64,000 bases of DNA from Lentzea atacamensis (GTDB lineage: Bacteria > Actinomycetota > Actinomycetes > Mycobacteriales > Pseudonocardiaceae), in contig NZ_QLTT01000003.1 of the NCBI RefSeq assembly GCF_003269295.1, forward strand, positions 682,001 to 746,000, given 5' to 3'. The translations under genes were made by a program, and so were the position numbers. Shown here in pieces: positions 8,315-16,652 of the stretch. A model generated the notes under the pieces. The model was given only the letters and a program-made list of their open reading frames with translations. It made no database searches and was not told the DNA's origin. Each line of letters opens with the position of its first letter. Within the stretch, counting starts at the first letter, position 1.

Positions 8315-8523
8315 GTCCGCGCTCCGAGGTCCAGTTCGTCTTCGGGCAGAGGCACGACACGGCGCTGGTCGGCGACATCGGCGGGGTCGGCCTCGATCAC
8401 CTCTCCCCGTGCGCCGGTGTCGTCGCGATCGGGAACACCGTCGAGTTCGATCTCGTCGAGTTCCGGCCAGGCGGGACGCAGCTGGTCGGTCACGTCGTTC
8501 CACGGCTTGTCGAGGTCGGTCAC
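8311..8523 (-). CDS. Small acidic hypothetical protein
   Basis: A 70-residue acidic protein without a recognised family. It begins TDLDKPWNDVTDQLRPAWPELDEIELDG and ends RRVVPLPEDELDLG. GTG 8523 starts it, preceded on the minus strand by a GAGGG-type ribosome site. Its stop overlaps the next ATG (ATGA), making it the first gene of the coupled trio with the helical protein and the J-domain protein. A hairpin lies 44 nt upstream of the start. The coupling and codon bias support a real gene. Confidence 0.65.
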   Translation of the reverse strand: MTDLDKPWNDVTDQLRPAWPELDEIELDGVPDRDDTGARGEVIEADPADVADQRRVVPLPEDELDLGART

Positions 8524-8566
8524 GGGTGTTCCCTCTTTCGCGGTTGCAGGTCCGGCACAATCCGAT

Positions 8567-8598
8567 GCCCGCCACGGCTTCCTGCGGCCGTGGCGGGC
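8567..8598. terminator. Hairpin upstream of the J-domain operon
   Basis: GCCCGCCACGG (8567-8577) pairs perfectly with CCGTGGCGGGC (8588-8598) around a 10-nt loop. It can terminate transcription coming from the minus-strand gene at 9148. It sits in the 289-bp stretch between that gene and the J-domain operon, in which I see no convincing gene. Confidence 0.65.
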
Positions 8599-8812
8599 GT
8601 GGTCGGACTCAACTCGAAGAGCTGCAGAAGTGGCGTCGTCTCCGACAAGGTTCCGGCTTGCCGCACCGAGTGGATCGCGGTGCCGGCCCGTGGGGGTCGC
8701 CCTTGCGTCGCGTCACGAGACGCAGCCCGGTTGTCGCGTCGAGGCGGGAACCGGCGGGATGATGGGCGAACAGCCACAACGGTCGAGGCCGTACCTTGCC
8801 CGCTATCACCTC

Positions 8813-9148
8813 CTACACGGCGTTCGAGGTGTCCTTTCGAGGGTCGACCGCGGTGCACGCCGGGCGCGGAGGAGAGCGCTCCCGCGCGCCCACTCTGCGT
8901 GCTGTCCGGGCGAGGTCGCCAGACTCCCGGCCGGACGGCGTGGCCATCCGAATCGGTGGTGCCGGGTGGCGAGGATGCTCGCGGGGGTGCCGCGGGTGCC
9001 GCCGAAGCGGCGGGGACGACTCGAGGAAGTTCGCGGCGACGATCTCGTCGAACTCGGCCCTCACCCAGTCGAGGTCGGCGGCGATCACGTCCGCGAACAT
9101 CGGCACGCCACCGCGCTCGACGTGTGGGACCACGCTCTCGCCAACCAT
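8813..9148 (-). CDS. Small hypothetical protein under a strong promoter
   Basis: A 111-residue protein, not recognised. The N-terminal ~50 residues look globular and acidic (MFADVIAADLDWVRAEFDEIVAANF); the remainder is basic and rich in Arg, Pro and His. ATG 9148 is preferred because GGGAG lies eight bases upstream. A near-consensus -35/-10 pair is present 50-80 bp upstream on this strand. It is divergent from the MerR/HspR-like gene and probably its target. The C-terminal half has poor protein character, so the true 3' end could be altered. Confidence 0.55.
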   Translation of the reverse strand: MVGESVVPHVERGGVPMFADVIAADLDWVRAEFDEIVAANFLESSPPLRRHPRHPREHPRHPAPPIRMATPSGRESGDLARTARRVGARERSPPRPACTAVDPRKDTSNAV

Positions 9149-9196
9149 CTCGATCACTCCCGGGCAACTGTCACCAGGTCACTGACCGACACTTTT

Positions 9197-9225
9197 CTTA
9201 TAGCGCGCACTGTAGATTGTGTCAA
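9197..9225 (-). promoter_or_regulatory. Near-consensus sigma-A-type promoter
   Basis: On the minus strand TTGACA (9225-9220) is followed after exactly 17 nt by TATAAG (9202-9197). It is directed at the small gene starting at 9148. Such a near-perfect promoter in a high-G+C genome implies that expression is held down by a repressor. The HspR-like regulator encoded divergently is the obvious candidate. Confidence 0.8.
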
Positions 9226-9266
9226 GCCTTTGAAGAAGATAGTCTTGAGCGCAGGATCTACTCAGG
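9222..9266. promoter_or_regulatory. HAIR-like inverted repeats over the promoter
   Basis: TCAAG (9222-9226) and CTTGA (9244-9248) form an inverted pair that covers the -35 element. CTTGAGC (9244-9250) and ACTCAGG (9260-9266) form a second imperfect pair. They resemble the HspR-recognised HAIR element (CTTGAGT-N7-ACTCAAG), though the spacing is 9 rather than 7. The position between the regulator gene and its probable target supports an operator role. Confidence 0.45.
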
Positions 9267-9291
9267 TCCAGCGTTCAAGGAGCCTTCCACC

Positions 9292-9609
9292 GTGTCCCTC
9301 GACCGTCTCGACGACGCGGACTATCCGGCCTACACCACCGGCCAGGCCGCTCAGCTGCTCGGTGTGCAGCAGGCGTTCCTGCGCAGCCTGGACACCGCCG
9401 ACGTGGTGTGCCCGCAACGCTCCGACGGCGGGCATCGCCGCTACAGCCGCCGTCAGCTGGAGCTCGCGGGCCGGATCCGCGTCCTGTTCGACGAGGGGCA
9501 CACGCTCGCCGCGACGGCCCGCATCATCGGGCTGGAGGACGAGCTCGCCGCCGCCCACGACCAGATCACCGAGCTGCGCCGGCAGCTCGGGCAGGTGTGC
9601 CGGCACTGA
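9292..9609 (+). CDS. MerR-family, HspR-like transcriptional regulator
   Basis: A 105-residue DNA-binding protein. The MerR winged-helix spans about residues 12-80: YTTGQAAQLLGVQQAFLRSLD, then the HRRYSRRQLELAGRI wing/helix pair. It continues with VLFDEGHTLAATARIIGLEDEL and a short C-terminal coiled-coil. Loss of a long effector-binding domain and the word order of the motif are typical of HspR, the heat-shock repressor. GTG 9292 has AAGGAG nine bases upstream. It is divergent from a small gene with a strong promoter and close to a J-domain operon. I infer stress control, but no dnaK is adjacent. Confidence 0.85.
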   Translation: MSLDRLDDADYPAYTTGQAAQLLGVQQAFLRSLDTADVVCPQRSDGGHRRYSRRQLELAGRIRVLFDEGHTLAATARIIGLEDELAAAHDQITELRRQLGQVCRH

Positions 9610-9622
9610 CTCCGACGCAGGT

Positions 9623-9652
9623 CCGCACGGCCAGAACCTCGTGGCCGTGCGG
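9623..9652 (+). terminator. Hairpin terminator of the MerR-like gene
   Basis: CCGCACGGCCA (9623-9633) pairs perfectly with TGGCCGTGCGG (9642-9652), an 11-bp stem with an 8-nt loop, 13 nt after the stop codon. Confidence 0.85.
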
Positions 9653-9664
9653 GAGACGACGGGA

Positions 9665-9790
9665 TCAGGCCGTGAGCGCGAGCGCGAGCGCGGCCAGCAG
9701 GTCGCGGCCCTTCTCGGCGTTGCGGGGCTCGCACAGAACGTCGTAGCGGCTGGCCACGATCTGGTGGTCGAGGCGAAGCCGGGCAGATTG
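9665..9790 (-). pseudogene. C-terminal remnant of an unidentified gene
   Basis: About 42 minus-strand codons with high third-position G/C read LRLDHQIVASRYDVLCEPRN, then AEKGRDLLAALALALTA and a TGA at 9667-9665. There is no start codon or upstream continuation: the region merges into the 3' flank of the dehydratase gene. It looks like the tail of a lost gene. The protein family is not recognised. Confidence 0.4.
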
Positions 9791-9814
9791 CTTCCCAGGC
9801 GGGGATCGGTTCCG

Positions 9815-10972
9815 CTACTCGAACACGCCGTAGCCCGCGACGGCGTGTGCCCGGACGCCGTCCATGTCGAGCTCCACGCCGATGCCGGGAGTGTCGGGAA
9901 GCGTGATGTAGCCGTCCTTCACGATCGAGCCGCTCCCATCGGGGGCGTGGACGTAGCTGTCCCACACCGCGCGCTCCTCGAGGGCGTGCCATTCCTGGAC
10001 GAAGAAGTTGGGGATCGCGCCGCACTGGTGCGACGTGGCCATCGTGCCCAGCGGCGTGGAAACCAGGTGCGGTGCGAACGGGATGTAGTGGAGCTCCGCG
10101 AGGTTGGCGATCTTCTTGGCCTCGGCGAGGCCACCGCACTTCGGCACGTCCGGCTCGATGACGTCCACGGCGCCGCGTTCGAGCAGCTCGCGGAATCCCC
10201 ACCGCAGGTAGAGGTTCTCGCCCGCGCAGATCGGCGTGCGGGTCTGCGCGCGCACCCGCACCAGCGCGTCGACGTTTTCCGCCGGCAGCGGTTCCTCGAG
10301 CCACATCAGGTGGAACGGCTCGAGCTCCCACGAGATCCGGCAGGCGCTCGGCACGTCGTAGCGGGCGTGCAGGTCGATGGCCAGATCCACGTCCGGCCCG
10401 ATCGCCTCCCGGACCGCTGCCACGCGCTCGACCATCGACCGCAGCTCGGCGGCGTTGATCGTGTGGTTGAAGGCGTCGAACTTGGCGGGGTGGTGCAGGT
10501 TGTCGATGTCGAACTTGATGGCGTTGAAGCCCTCGGCGACCATCCTCTGGGCTCGGTCCACGCACCCGGCGATCGAGCCAGCCGGGTCGTCGCCGTCGCC
10601 GCAGTCGGCGTAGAGGCGGATCCGGTCGCGGAACTTCCCGCCGAGCAGCCGGTGGACGGGCTGGCCCGCGGCCTTGCCCGCGAGGTCCCACAGCGCGAGC
10701 TCGATCCCGGACAGGGCGATCACGAAGACTCCGCCCTGGGGGCCCGCGAAGACCTTGCTGCGGCGCAGTTTCTCCCAGCACCGCTCGACGTTGCGCGGAT
10801 CCTCGCCGATCAGGAGAGGCGTCAGGAACTTGATCATCCCGACGACGGCGCCCGCGCCGGCATCGGGATTGGCCTCGCCGAACCCGCTGAGGCCCTCGTC
10901 GGTGTCGATCCGCACCAGCGTGGCCTCACCGTGGTAGGCCACCACCGCCGTCGTGACGTTCACGATCCGCAT
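9815..10972 (-). CDS. Enolase-superfamily acid-sugar dehydratase (mandelate racemase group)
   Basis: A 385-residue metal-dependent dehydratase or racemase of the mandelate racemase/muconate lactonizing group, expected to dehydrate a sugar acid to a 2-keto-3-deoxy acid. The N-terminal capping domain (residues 1-125) ends at GIELALWDLAGKAAGQPVHR. The barrel shows the catalytic KFD (KxD) motif, metal-ligand segments AIDLHARYD, WLEEPLPAEN and CAGENLY, and the catalytic-side FAPHLVSTPLG. ATG 10972 has GGGAG just upstream and begins the canonical RIVNVTTAVV strand. It is divergent from a GntR regulator and heads an acid-sugar uptake island. The exact substrate cannot be read. Confidence 0.88.
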   Translation of the reverse strand: MRIVNVTTAVVAYHGEATLVRIDTDEGLSGFGEANPDAGAGAVVGMIKFLTPLLIGEDPRNVERCWEKLRRSKVFAGPQGGVFVIALSGIELALWDLAGKAAGQPVHRLLGGKFRDRIRLYADCGDGDDPAGSIAGCVDRAQRMVAEGFNAIKFDIDNLHHPAKFDAFNHTINAAELRSMVERVAAVREAIGPDVDLAIDLHARYDVPSACRISWELEPFHLMWLEEPLPAENVDALVRVRAQTRTPICAGENLYLRWGFRELLERGAVDVIEPDVPKCGGLAEAKKIANLAELHYIPFAPHLVSTPLGTMATSHQCGAIPNFFVQEWHALEERAVWDSYVHAPDGSGSIVKDGYITLPDTPGIGVELDMDGVRAHAVAGYGVFE

Positions 10973-11007
10973 TGCTCTCCCGCCGCCGGGTTGTGCGCCT
11001 GAACGGA

Positions 11008-11060
11008 CTGTCGCGAGGTCCAACTTGTCCTATAAGCTGATGACATGCAAAGGGGACAAG
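11008..11060 (+). promoter_or_regulatory. Promoter and inverted repeat at the GntR gene start
   Basis: CTGTCG (11008-11013), 17 nt, then TATAAG (11031-11036) form a promoter placing the transcription start within a base or two of ATG 11045. There is no ribosome site, so the mRNA is probably leaderless. CTTGTCC (11024-11030) and GGACAAG (11054-11060) are perfect inverted arms straddling the -10 element and the start codon. This is a good position for autorepression by the GntR protein. Confidence 0.5.
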
Positions 11061-11788
11061 AGTCTCTGGACGCTGTCAAGGTCCGGACTCTCCCGGTGCA
11101 GGTGGCGGCACACCTGACCCGGCGCATCGTCAGGGGCGACTTCGAGGACGGTCGCGCCCCGTCGGAGCTCGACATCTCCCGTGAGTTCGGGGTGTCCCGC
11201 GTGGTGGCGCGGGAGACGCTCAAGATCCTCGCCTCGCTCGACATCGTCGACGTCGCTCAGGGCCGCCGCGTCGTCGTGCGCCCCCGCGCGGAGTGGGACT
11301 ACCTGAGCCCGTTGCTGATCGAGTGGCTGCCCGAGGAGATCGTCGGCGAGCTGCTGCAGGAGCTGGACCAGATGCGCGTGCTGCTCGAGCCAGAGCTCGC
11401 CGCGATGGCCGCGGCCAGTATCACCGACGAGACGCTGAACCGGCTCAGGGACGAGCTCGACCGCATGGCGGCGCTGGAGGGGGATCCCGACGCCTACCTC
11501 GAGGTCGACCACGAGTTCCACATGGAGATCTGCCGGGCGGCCGACAACCGCATCCTCGACCGGATCATGTACTCCGCCCGCTGGCTCGGCACGGCCAGCC
11601 GGCGCATCACCAACGAGGCGCCGGCCGCGCTGCGCAAGGCCACCGCCGACCACGCGGAGATCTACGAGGCGCTCTTGGCGCGCGACCCGGCACGTGCCCG
11701 CGCGGCGATGCGCAAGCACCTGAGCAACAACTCCGCGCTCCTCGCGGAAAAGAAGCAGCAGACCAAGCGGGCCGCCCGGCGGCGCTAG
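11045..11788 (+). CDS. GntR-family regulator, FadR subfamily
   Basis: A 247-residue repressor-type regulator. The winged helix-turn-helix covers about residues 15-80 (VAAHLTRRIVRGDFEDGRAP, then ISREFGVSRVVARETLKILAS). The C-terminal all-helical FCD effector domain carries metal-binding histidines in DHEFHMEI and in the final DHAEIYEALLARDPARAR motif. FCD regulators usually sense small organic or sugar acids, matching the neighbouring dehydratases and transporter. It is divergent from the dehydratase gene with the -10 close to ATG, and an inverted repeat suggests autoregulation. It lies 151 bp upstream of the transporter operon it probably controls. Confidence 0.9.
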   Translation: MQRGQESLDAVKVRTLPVQVAAHLTRRIVRGDFEDGRAPSELDISREFGVSRVVARETLKILASLDIVDVAQGRRVVVRPRAEWDYLSPLLIEWLPEEIVGELLQELDQMRVLLEPELAAMAAASITDETLNRLRDELDRMAALEGDPDAYLEVDHEFHMEICRAADNRILDRIMYSARWLGTASRRITNEAPAALRKATADHAEIYEALLARDPARARAAMRKHLSNNSALLAEKKQQTKRAARRR

Positions 11789-11939
11789 CGCACTGTCACG
11801 ACCGAGATCCGATCACCGCCTTCACCATCCTCCGCCACATGAACGACCCGGCAGCGCGGCCCACCGCCTCGCTGTCCCGCCGGTTGCAACGTCGCCCCGT
11901 CGGTACGCGTCCGCTCGGCCGGACGCGAGAGGAGTGGTC

Positions 11940-13364
11940 ATGGAAGAGAAAACGGACTTATCGAGGCGCACGTTCCTCGGGATGAGCGCGTTGGGCGTGC
12001 TCGGTCTCGCCGGCTGCGGGGGAGGCCCCGCCACCACGCCGCAGGTGGACGTCCAGGTGCCTCAGACACTGCTCGACCAGGCGGCCTCGCTCCGCGGCGG
12101 GTCGGTGGGGATGCTCTCGCAGAAGCTGTACTCGGAGGCCGCCAACAAGGCCCTGGACAAGTCGCTGCAGGCGTTCGCTCAGGCCACCGGCACCACGATC
12201 CGCAACGACCTGGTCTCCGGCGACGCCGGCGACATGGTCGCGAAGATGGACGCCGAGGTGAAGGCGGGCACCGCCCGTGATCTGGCCTTCATGAGCGACC
12301 AGCGGTTCGTCGGCCAGCTCCACAACCTCGGCGACCTCACCGATGTCACCGACGTGGTCGAGGAGATGCGCAAGCTCTACGGGGAGCCCGCGACGGAGGC
12401 GACCAACTACTGCGTGTTCGGCGGGCGCTGGTATGCGATCCCCTACCACTTCATCGCGGCCGGGATGTACCTGCGCAAGGACTGGTACGAGGAGAAGGGC
12501 CTGCCGCTCAAGCCCCACTACACGTGGGAGGAGCTGCGCGACAACGCGTTGGAGGTCTCCGACCCGGCGAAGCGGCGCTTCGGCTGGGGTCTCACGGTGA
12601 ACCGTTCCGGCGACGCCAACGGCTTCATCGCGAACGTCATCAACTGCTACGGCGGGGCGATCGCGGACAACACCGGCACGAAGGTGGTGTTCAACTCGCC
12701 GGAGACCGTCGCGGCCGTCACGTTCATCGGCGACATCTACACGAACCCGAAGTACGCGCGGATGCTGCCACCCGGGATCGGCAGCTGGACCGACTCGAGC
12801 AACAACGAGAACTGGCTCGCCCAGATCCTGGGGCTAACGCTCAACCAGTTCAGCGTCTACGCCGACTCGAAGACCAAGAACAACCCGGTTTACGCCAACA
12901 CCCACCCGTTCAACGGCGCCACCGGACCGGCGATCGACAAGCCGCTCGCGTACGGCCAGTCCAACTCGTTCGTCGTGTTCAAGGGGGCGAAGAACCCCGA
13001 CCTCGCCAAGCTGGTGGCGAAGTTCATGGTCAGCGGAAGCGCGCTGCTCGGTGTCGCGAAGGGAGCACCGTGCCTGGTCAATCCCGCGTGGGACAAGGTG
13101 TGGGACTCCGATCCGTACTACACCAGCGGTGACCCGGCCTTCCCCGCGCTGCGGGAGCAGACCCGCACGCCGCTCCCGTTGACCACCAAGACCGGCTACG
13201 CGTTCCCCCAGGCCCCGAGCCCCGGCGAGCAGGCCGCCACGGCCGCCTACCTGCTGACCGACATGATGCAGTCGGTCATCCAGGGCACCCGGCCGGCCGA
13301 GGCCGTCGCCTCGACCCACGCCCGGATCGTCCAGGTCTTCGAGCAGCAGGGCTACAAGCAGTGA
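11940..13364 (+). CDS. ABC sugar-type binding lipoprotein (Tat signal)
   Basis: A 474-residue extracellular solute-binding protein of the carbohydrate uptake (CUT1) class. The N-terminus has a twin-arginine motif SRRTFLG and a lipobox LAGC near residue 24, so it is exported folded and lipid-anchored. The mature part has the expected alternation of the family, including DMVAKMDAEVKAGTARD, YAIPYHFIAAGMYLRKDWY and PYGEQAATAAYLL-like segments near the end. ATG 11940 is preferred to GTG 11934 because AGAGGAG lies six bases upstream. Its TGA overlaps the GTG of the permease gene (GTGA). Specificity is inferred from context to be an acid sugar or a glycoside. Confidence 0.9.
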   Translation: MEEKTDLSRRTFLGMSALGVLGLAGCGGGPATTPQVDVQVPQTLLDQAASLRGGSVGMLSQKLYSEAANKALDKSLQAFAQATGTTIRNDLVSGDAGDMVAKMDAEVKAGTARDLAFMSDQRFVGQLHNLGDLTDVTDVVEEMRKLYGEPATEATNYCVFGGRWYAIPYHFIAAGMYLRKDWYEEKGLPLKPHYTWEELRDNALEVSDPAKRRFGWGLTVNRSGDANGFIANVINCYGGAIADNTGTKVVFNSPETVAAVTFIGDIYTNPKYARMLPPGIGSWTDSSNNENWLAQILGLTLNQFSVYADSKTKNNPVYANTHPFNGATGPAIDKPLAYGQSNSFVVFKGAKNPDLAKLVAKFMVSGSALLGVAKGAPCLVNPAWDKVWDSDPYYTSGDPAFPALREQTRTPLPLTTKTGYAFPQAPSPGEQAATAAYLLTDMMQSVIQGTRPAEAVASTHARIVQVFEQQGYKQ

Positions 13365-15370
13365 CCGTCCTGGGCACGCGTCCGGCGCCGGTCCGTCCGG
13401 CGCCGAGCACGTCGTCCTCCCTGACCGCGTCGCAGCGGCTGCTCGGGCGCGACTGGCGGCTCGCCGCGGTGTTCATCGGGCCGACGCTGTTGCTCGTCGC
13501 GGGCCTGATCCTGTTCCCGATCGTCAGCTCGATCTTCACCAGCGCCACGGAACGCCACGGTGCCGAGACGGTCTTCGTCGGGCTGGACAACTACGCCGAC
13601 CTCGTCGACGACGCCGTGTTCCACAAGGGCGTGCTCAACTCGTTCGTCTTCACCGCGTACGCCGAGATCTTCAAGGTGACCCTCGGCCTCATCGCGGCGT
13701 TGATGCTGCACCACATGCGCCGCGGCCGGGCGATCATCGCCGGCGTGATCCTGCTGCCGTGGGTGGTGCCGACGGTCGTGACGGCGTTCACCTGGCGGTC
13801 CTTGTTCGACCCGATCTTCGGCAGCGTCAACGTCCTGCTCACCGACTCCGGCATCGGTCCCGCCCTCGCCGCGATCGGACTGGTCGACAGGTGGCCGGCG
13901 GAGTGGCTGTCCGACCCCGTGCTCGCGATGCCGGCGGTCATCCTGGTCAACGTCTGGAAGGGCATCCCGTTCTTCACGGTGACGTTCCTCGCCGGGCTCA
14001 AGGCCATCGACGGCGGTCTCTACGAGGCGGCGATGGTGGACGGAGCCTCGCCGTGGCAACGCTTCCTGCACATCACGCTGCCCGGGCTGCGCAACATCAT
14101 GATCGTGACGGTGCTGCTGTCGTCGATCTGGACGTTCAACAACTTCGACCTGATCTGGCTGATGACCCAGGGCGGACCGGGGGACGCCACCGCCCCGTAC
14201 GTGATGGTGGCCTACTCGAAGGCCATCCAGCAGCTGCAGGAGGGCGCGGGTGCCGCGGTCACGCTGGTGATGCTGCCGATCATCGGGATCCTCGTGGTGA
14301 TCCTCGTGCGGATGATGCGACGCAACGACCTGCCACGCGCGGGCGACCTGGGCCGCAGACGGCTGACCCCCACCCAGCGCAGGGCGCTGCCGTGGGTGAT
14401 CGTCGTGGTCTCGACGCTCGTGCTGGTCTGGGCGTCACCGCAGATCGTGTGGAAGGCCGCGCTGGTGCTGGGCGTGTTCGTGGTGCTCGCGGCCGCCGTC
14501 GGACGGCTCGTCTCCGCGCTCGCCGCGCGTGGCAACCGGCTGGCGGCACGCCTCGTCAGCGGCACCGGCTCGGGGATCGCGCTCGTGGGCCTGCTGGGCT
14601 TCGTGCTCGCCCCGCTCTACTGGATGACGGTCACGGCCTTCAAGTCCGACGCCCAGATCGTCGCACGCACCGACGACCTCTGGCCGACCCCGTGGAGCAC
14701 CGAGCAGTTCACCAACCTGTTCAGCGGCAGGGCGTTCGGCACCTGGTACGTCAACACGATCCTGGTGTCGGTGGCGTCCACCGTGATCGCCCTGATCTGC
14801 GCGGCGCTGGCCGGTTATGCGTTGGCACGGCTGAAGTTCCGGGGTTCGGAGAGCTTCACGGTGACGATCCTGCTCACCTACGTGATGCCGGGCGCGCTGC
14901 TGTTCATCCCGCTGTACCAGATGATGAGCGGGATCGGCCTCAACGACTCGTTGTGGTCGCTCGTGCTCGCCTATCCCACGTTCACCCTGCCGTTCGCGAC
15001 GTGGCTGCTCGTCGGCTACTTCAAGTCGATCCCGGCCGACATCGAGGAGGCCGCGCTGGTCGACGGCTGCACGCGGTTCGGCGCGTTCGTCCGGATCGTG
15101 CTGCCGCTTGCCAAGCCGGGCCTGCTCGCGGTCGCGCTGTTCACGCTCACCAACGCGTGGAACGAGTTCCTGTTCGCCTTCGTGTTCATCACCAAGGACG
15201 ACTACAAGACACTGCCCGTCGGCATGCAGTAGATGATCTTCGGTGACGTCGTGCCGCAGGGCCAGCTGGCCGCTGCCTCGCTGCTGGTCAGCATCCCGGT
15301 CGTGGTCATGTACGGGTTCGGGCAGCGGTTCCTGACCGAGGGCCTCACCGCGGGGGCCGTGAAGGGATGA
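13361..15370 (+). pseudogene. Fused ABC permease (MalF-MalG type) interrupted by amber stop
   Basis: A single reading frame encodes both transmembrane subunits of a CUT1 importer. The first permease half holds the ATPase-docking EAA loop EAAMVDGASPWQRFLHITLPGL. A linker with two extra hydrophobic segments follows, then the second half with EAALVDGCTRFGAFVRIVLPL. TAG at 15230-15232 interrupts the frame after LPVGMQ. Directly after it the same frame continues with MIFGDVVPQGQLAAASLLVS and ends at TGA 15368-15370, the normal C-terminus of the family. So 46 codons including the last helix are cut off, most simply by a serine TCG to TAG change. A truncated 623-residue product could still be made. 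An assembly error cannot be excluded. Confidence 0.85.
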
Positions 15371-16643
15371 GAGAGCCCCCGGCGATCACGGAGGAGCACG
15401 TCACGACGGCATCCCGGCCGAGCGACCTGCGCATCACCGACCTGCGGGTGGCCAAAGTGGCCGGAGCGCCGTTCCGCTCGTCGATCATCAGGATCGATAC
15501 CAACCAGGGCCTGACCGACTACGGGGAGGTGCGCGACCAGGCCAGCGCCACCTACGCGCTCATGCTCAAGAGCCGGCTCGTCGGCGAGAACCCCTGCAAC
15601 GTCGACAAGATCTTCCGCAAGATCAAGCAGTTCGGGTTCCACGGCCGTCAGGGCGGTGGGGTCTCCGGCGTCGAGATGGCGCTGATGATCTCGCCGGCAA
15701 GGCGTACGGAGTGCCCGCGTACGCGCTGATCGGCGGCCGGTTCCGGGACGAGATCCGTTGCTACGCGGACACTCCGTCGCTGCCGGATCCGCACGCGATG
15801 GCTGCCCGGCTGCTGGAGCGCAAGCAGCGTGGGTTCACGATGCTGAAGATGGATGTGGGCATCGACCTGCTGTGGGACGTGCCGGACGCGCTGATCGCGC
15901 CGTCAGGTGCCCGCGCGGACCTGACGACGATGCATCCGTTCACCGGCATCCAGGTCACCGCGAAGGGCGTCGACCACCTGGCGTCCTATGTGGACACCGT
16001 TCGATCCGTCGTCGGCTACGACATCGCGCTCGCTGCCGACCACTTCGGCCACATCGCCCTCGACTCGTGCATCCGCATCGGCCGCGCGCTGGAACCGTTC
16101 ACCCTGGCGTGGATCGAGGACCTGCTCCCGTGGCAGCTGACCGACCAGTGGCGCCGGCTCACCACGGCCGTCGCCGTCCCGACGTGCACGGGCGAGGACA
16201 TCTACCTGCTCGACGGCTTCCGGCCACTGCTCGACGCCGGCGCCATCCGTGTCGTGCACCCAGACCCGGCGACGGCAGGCGGTATCGCGGAAACCAAGCG
16301 GCTCGGCGACTACGCGCAGGAGCGCGGGATCGCGATGGCGCTGCACCTGGCGGCGACCCCGATCGCGACGATGGCGTGCGTGCACCTGGCCGCCGCCACG
16401 GAGAACTTCCTCGCACTCGAACACCACGCGGCCGAGGTGGAGTTCTGGAGCGACCTCGTCACCGACCTGCCCCGCCCGCTGATCCAGAACGGTCACATCA
16501 CGGTCCCGGACACACCAGGCCTGGGATTCGGCGACCTCGACGAGGACCTGCTGCGCCGCCACCTCGACCCGCGCGATCCGGTGTTCTTCGCCGAGACGAC
16601 GCACTGGGACACGGAGTCGAGCCACGACCGCCTGTGGAGCTGA
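15367..16643 (+). pseudogene. Second enolase-superfamily dehydratase, frameshifted
   Basis: The ATG at 15367 overlaps the permease stop (ATGA). The frame matches the N-terminal capping domain of mandelate-racemase-type dehydratases up to GVSGVEMAL. At 15685-15686 one base is missing: the expected codon and DLAGKAYGVPAYAL continue one frame over, then run intact to 16643. The second part holds the KMD catalytic motif, the metal-ligand regions AADHFGH, WIEDLLPW and CTGEDIYL, and ALHLAATPIATMA. A single G lost from ATGGAT would explain it. With the amber stop 460 bp upstream, the operon appears inactivated at two genes, or the assembly has two local errors. Reconstructed length is about 424 residues. 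Confidence 0.85.
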
Positions 16644-16652
16644 GAGCGCCGG

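Noticed and set aside
8609..8809. A 66-codon minus-strand frame after an AGGAGGTGAT sequence
   Set aside because: The Shine-Dalgarno-like sequence overlaps the only possible start, the product is Arg/Pro/Ser-rich without a fold, and a hairpin lies just beyond.
9677..9695. Short gcgcga tandem repeat
   Set aside because: It is only three units and encodes Ala-Leu codons of the C-terminal remnant; not a regulatory repeat.
7952..11002. A 1016-codon plus-strand open frame
   Set aside because: It is antisense to the J-domain operon and the dehydratase gene, has low-complexity Arg/Gly/Val composition and no domain. It is a product of high G+C.
15230..15232. Programmed readthrough or recoding of the amber codon
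   Set aside because: No stem-loop or recoding signal is visible downstream, and a neighbouring gene has an independent frameshift, so mutation or sequence error is simpler.
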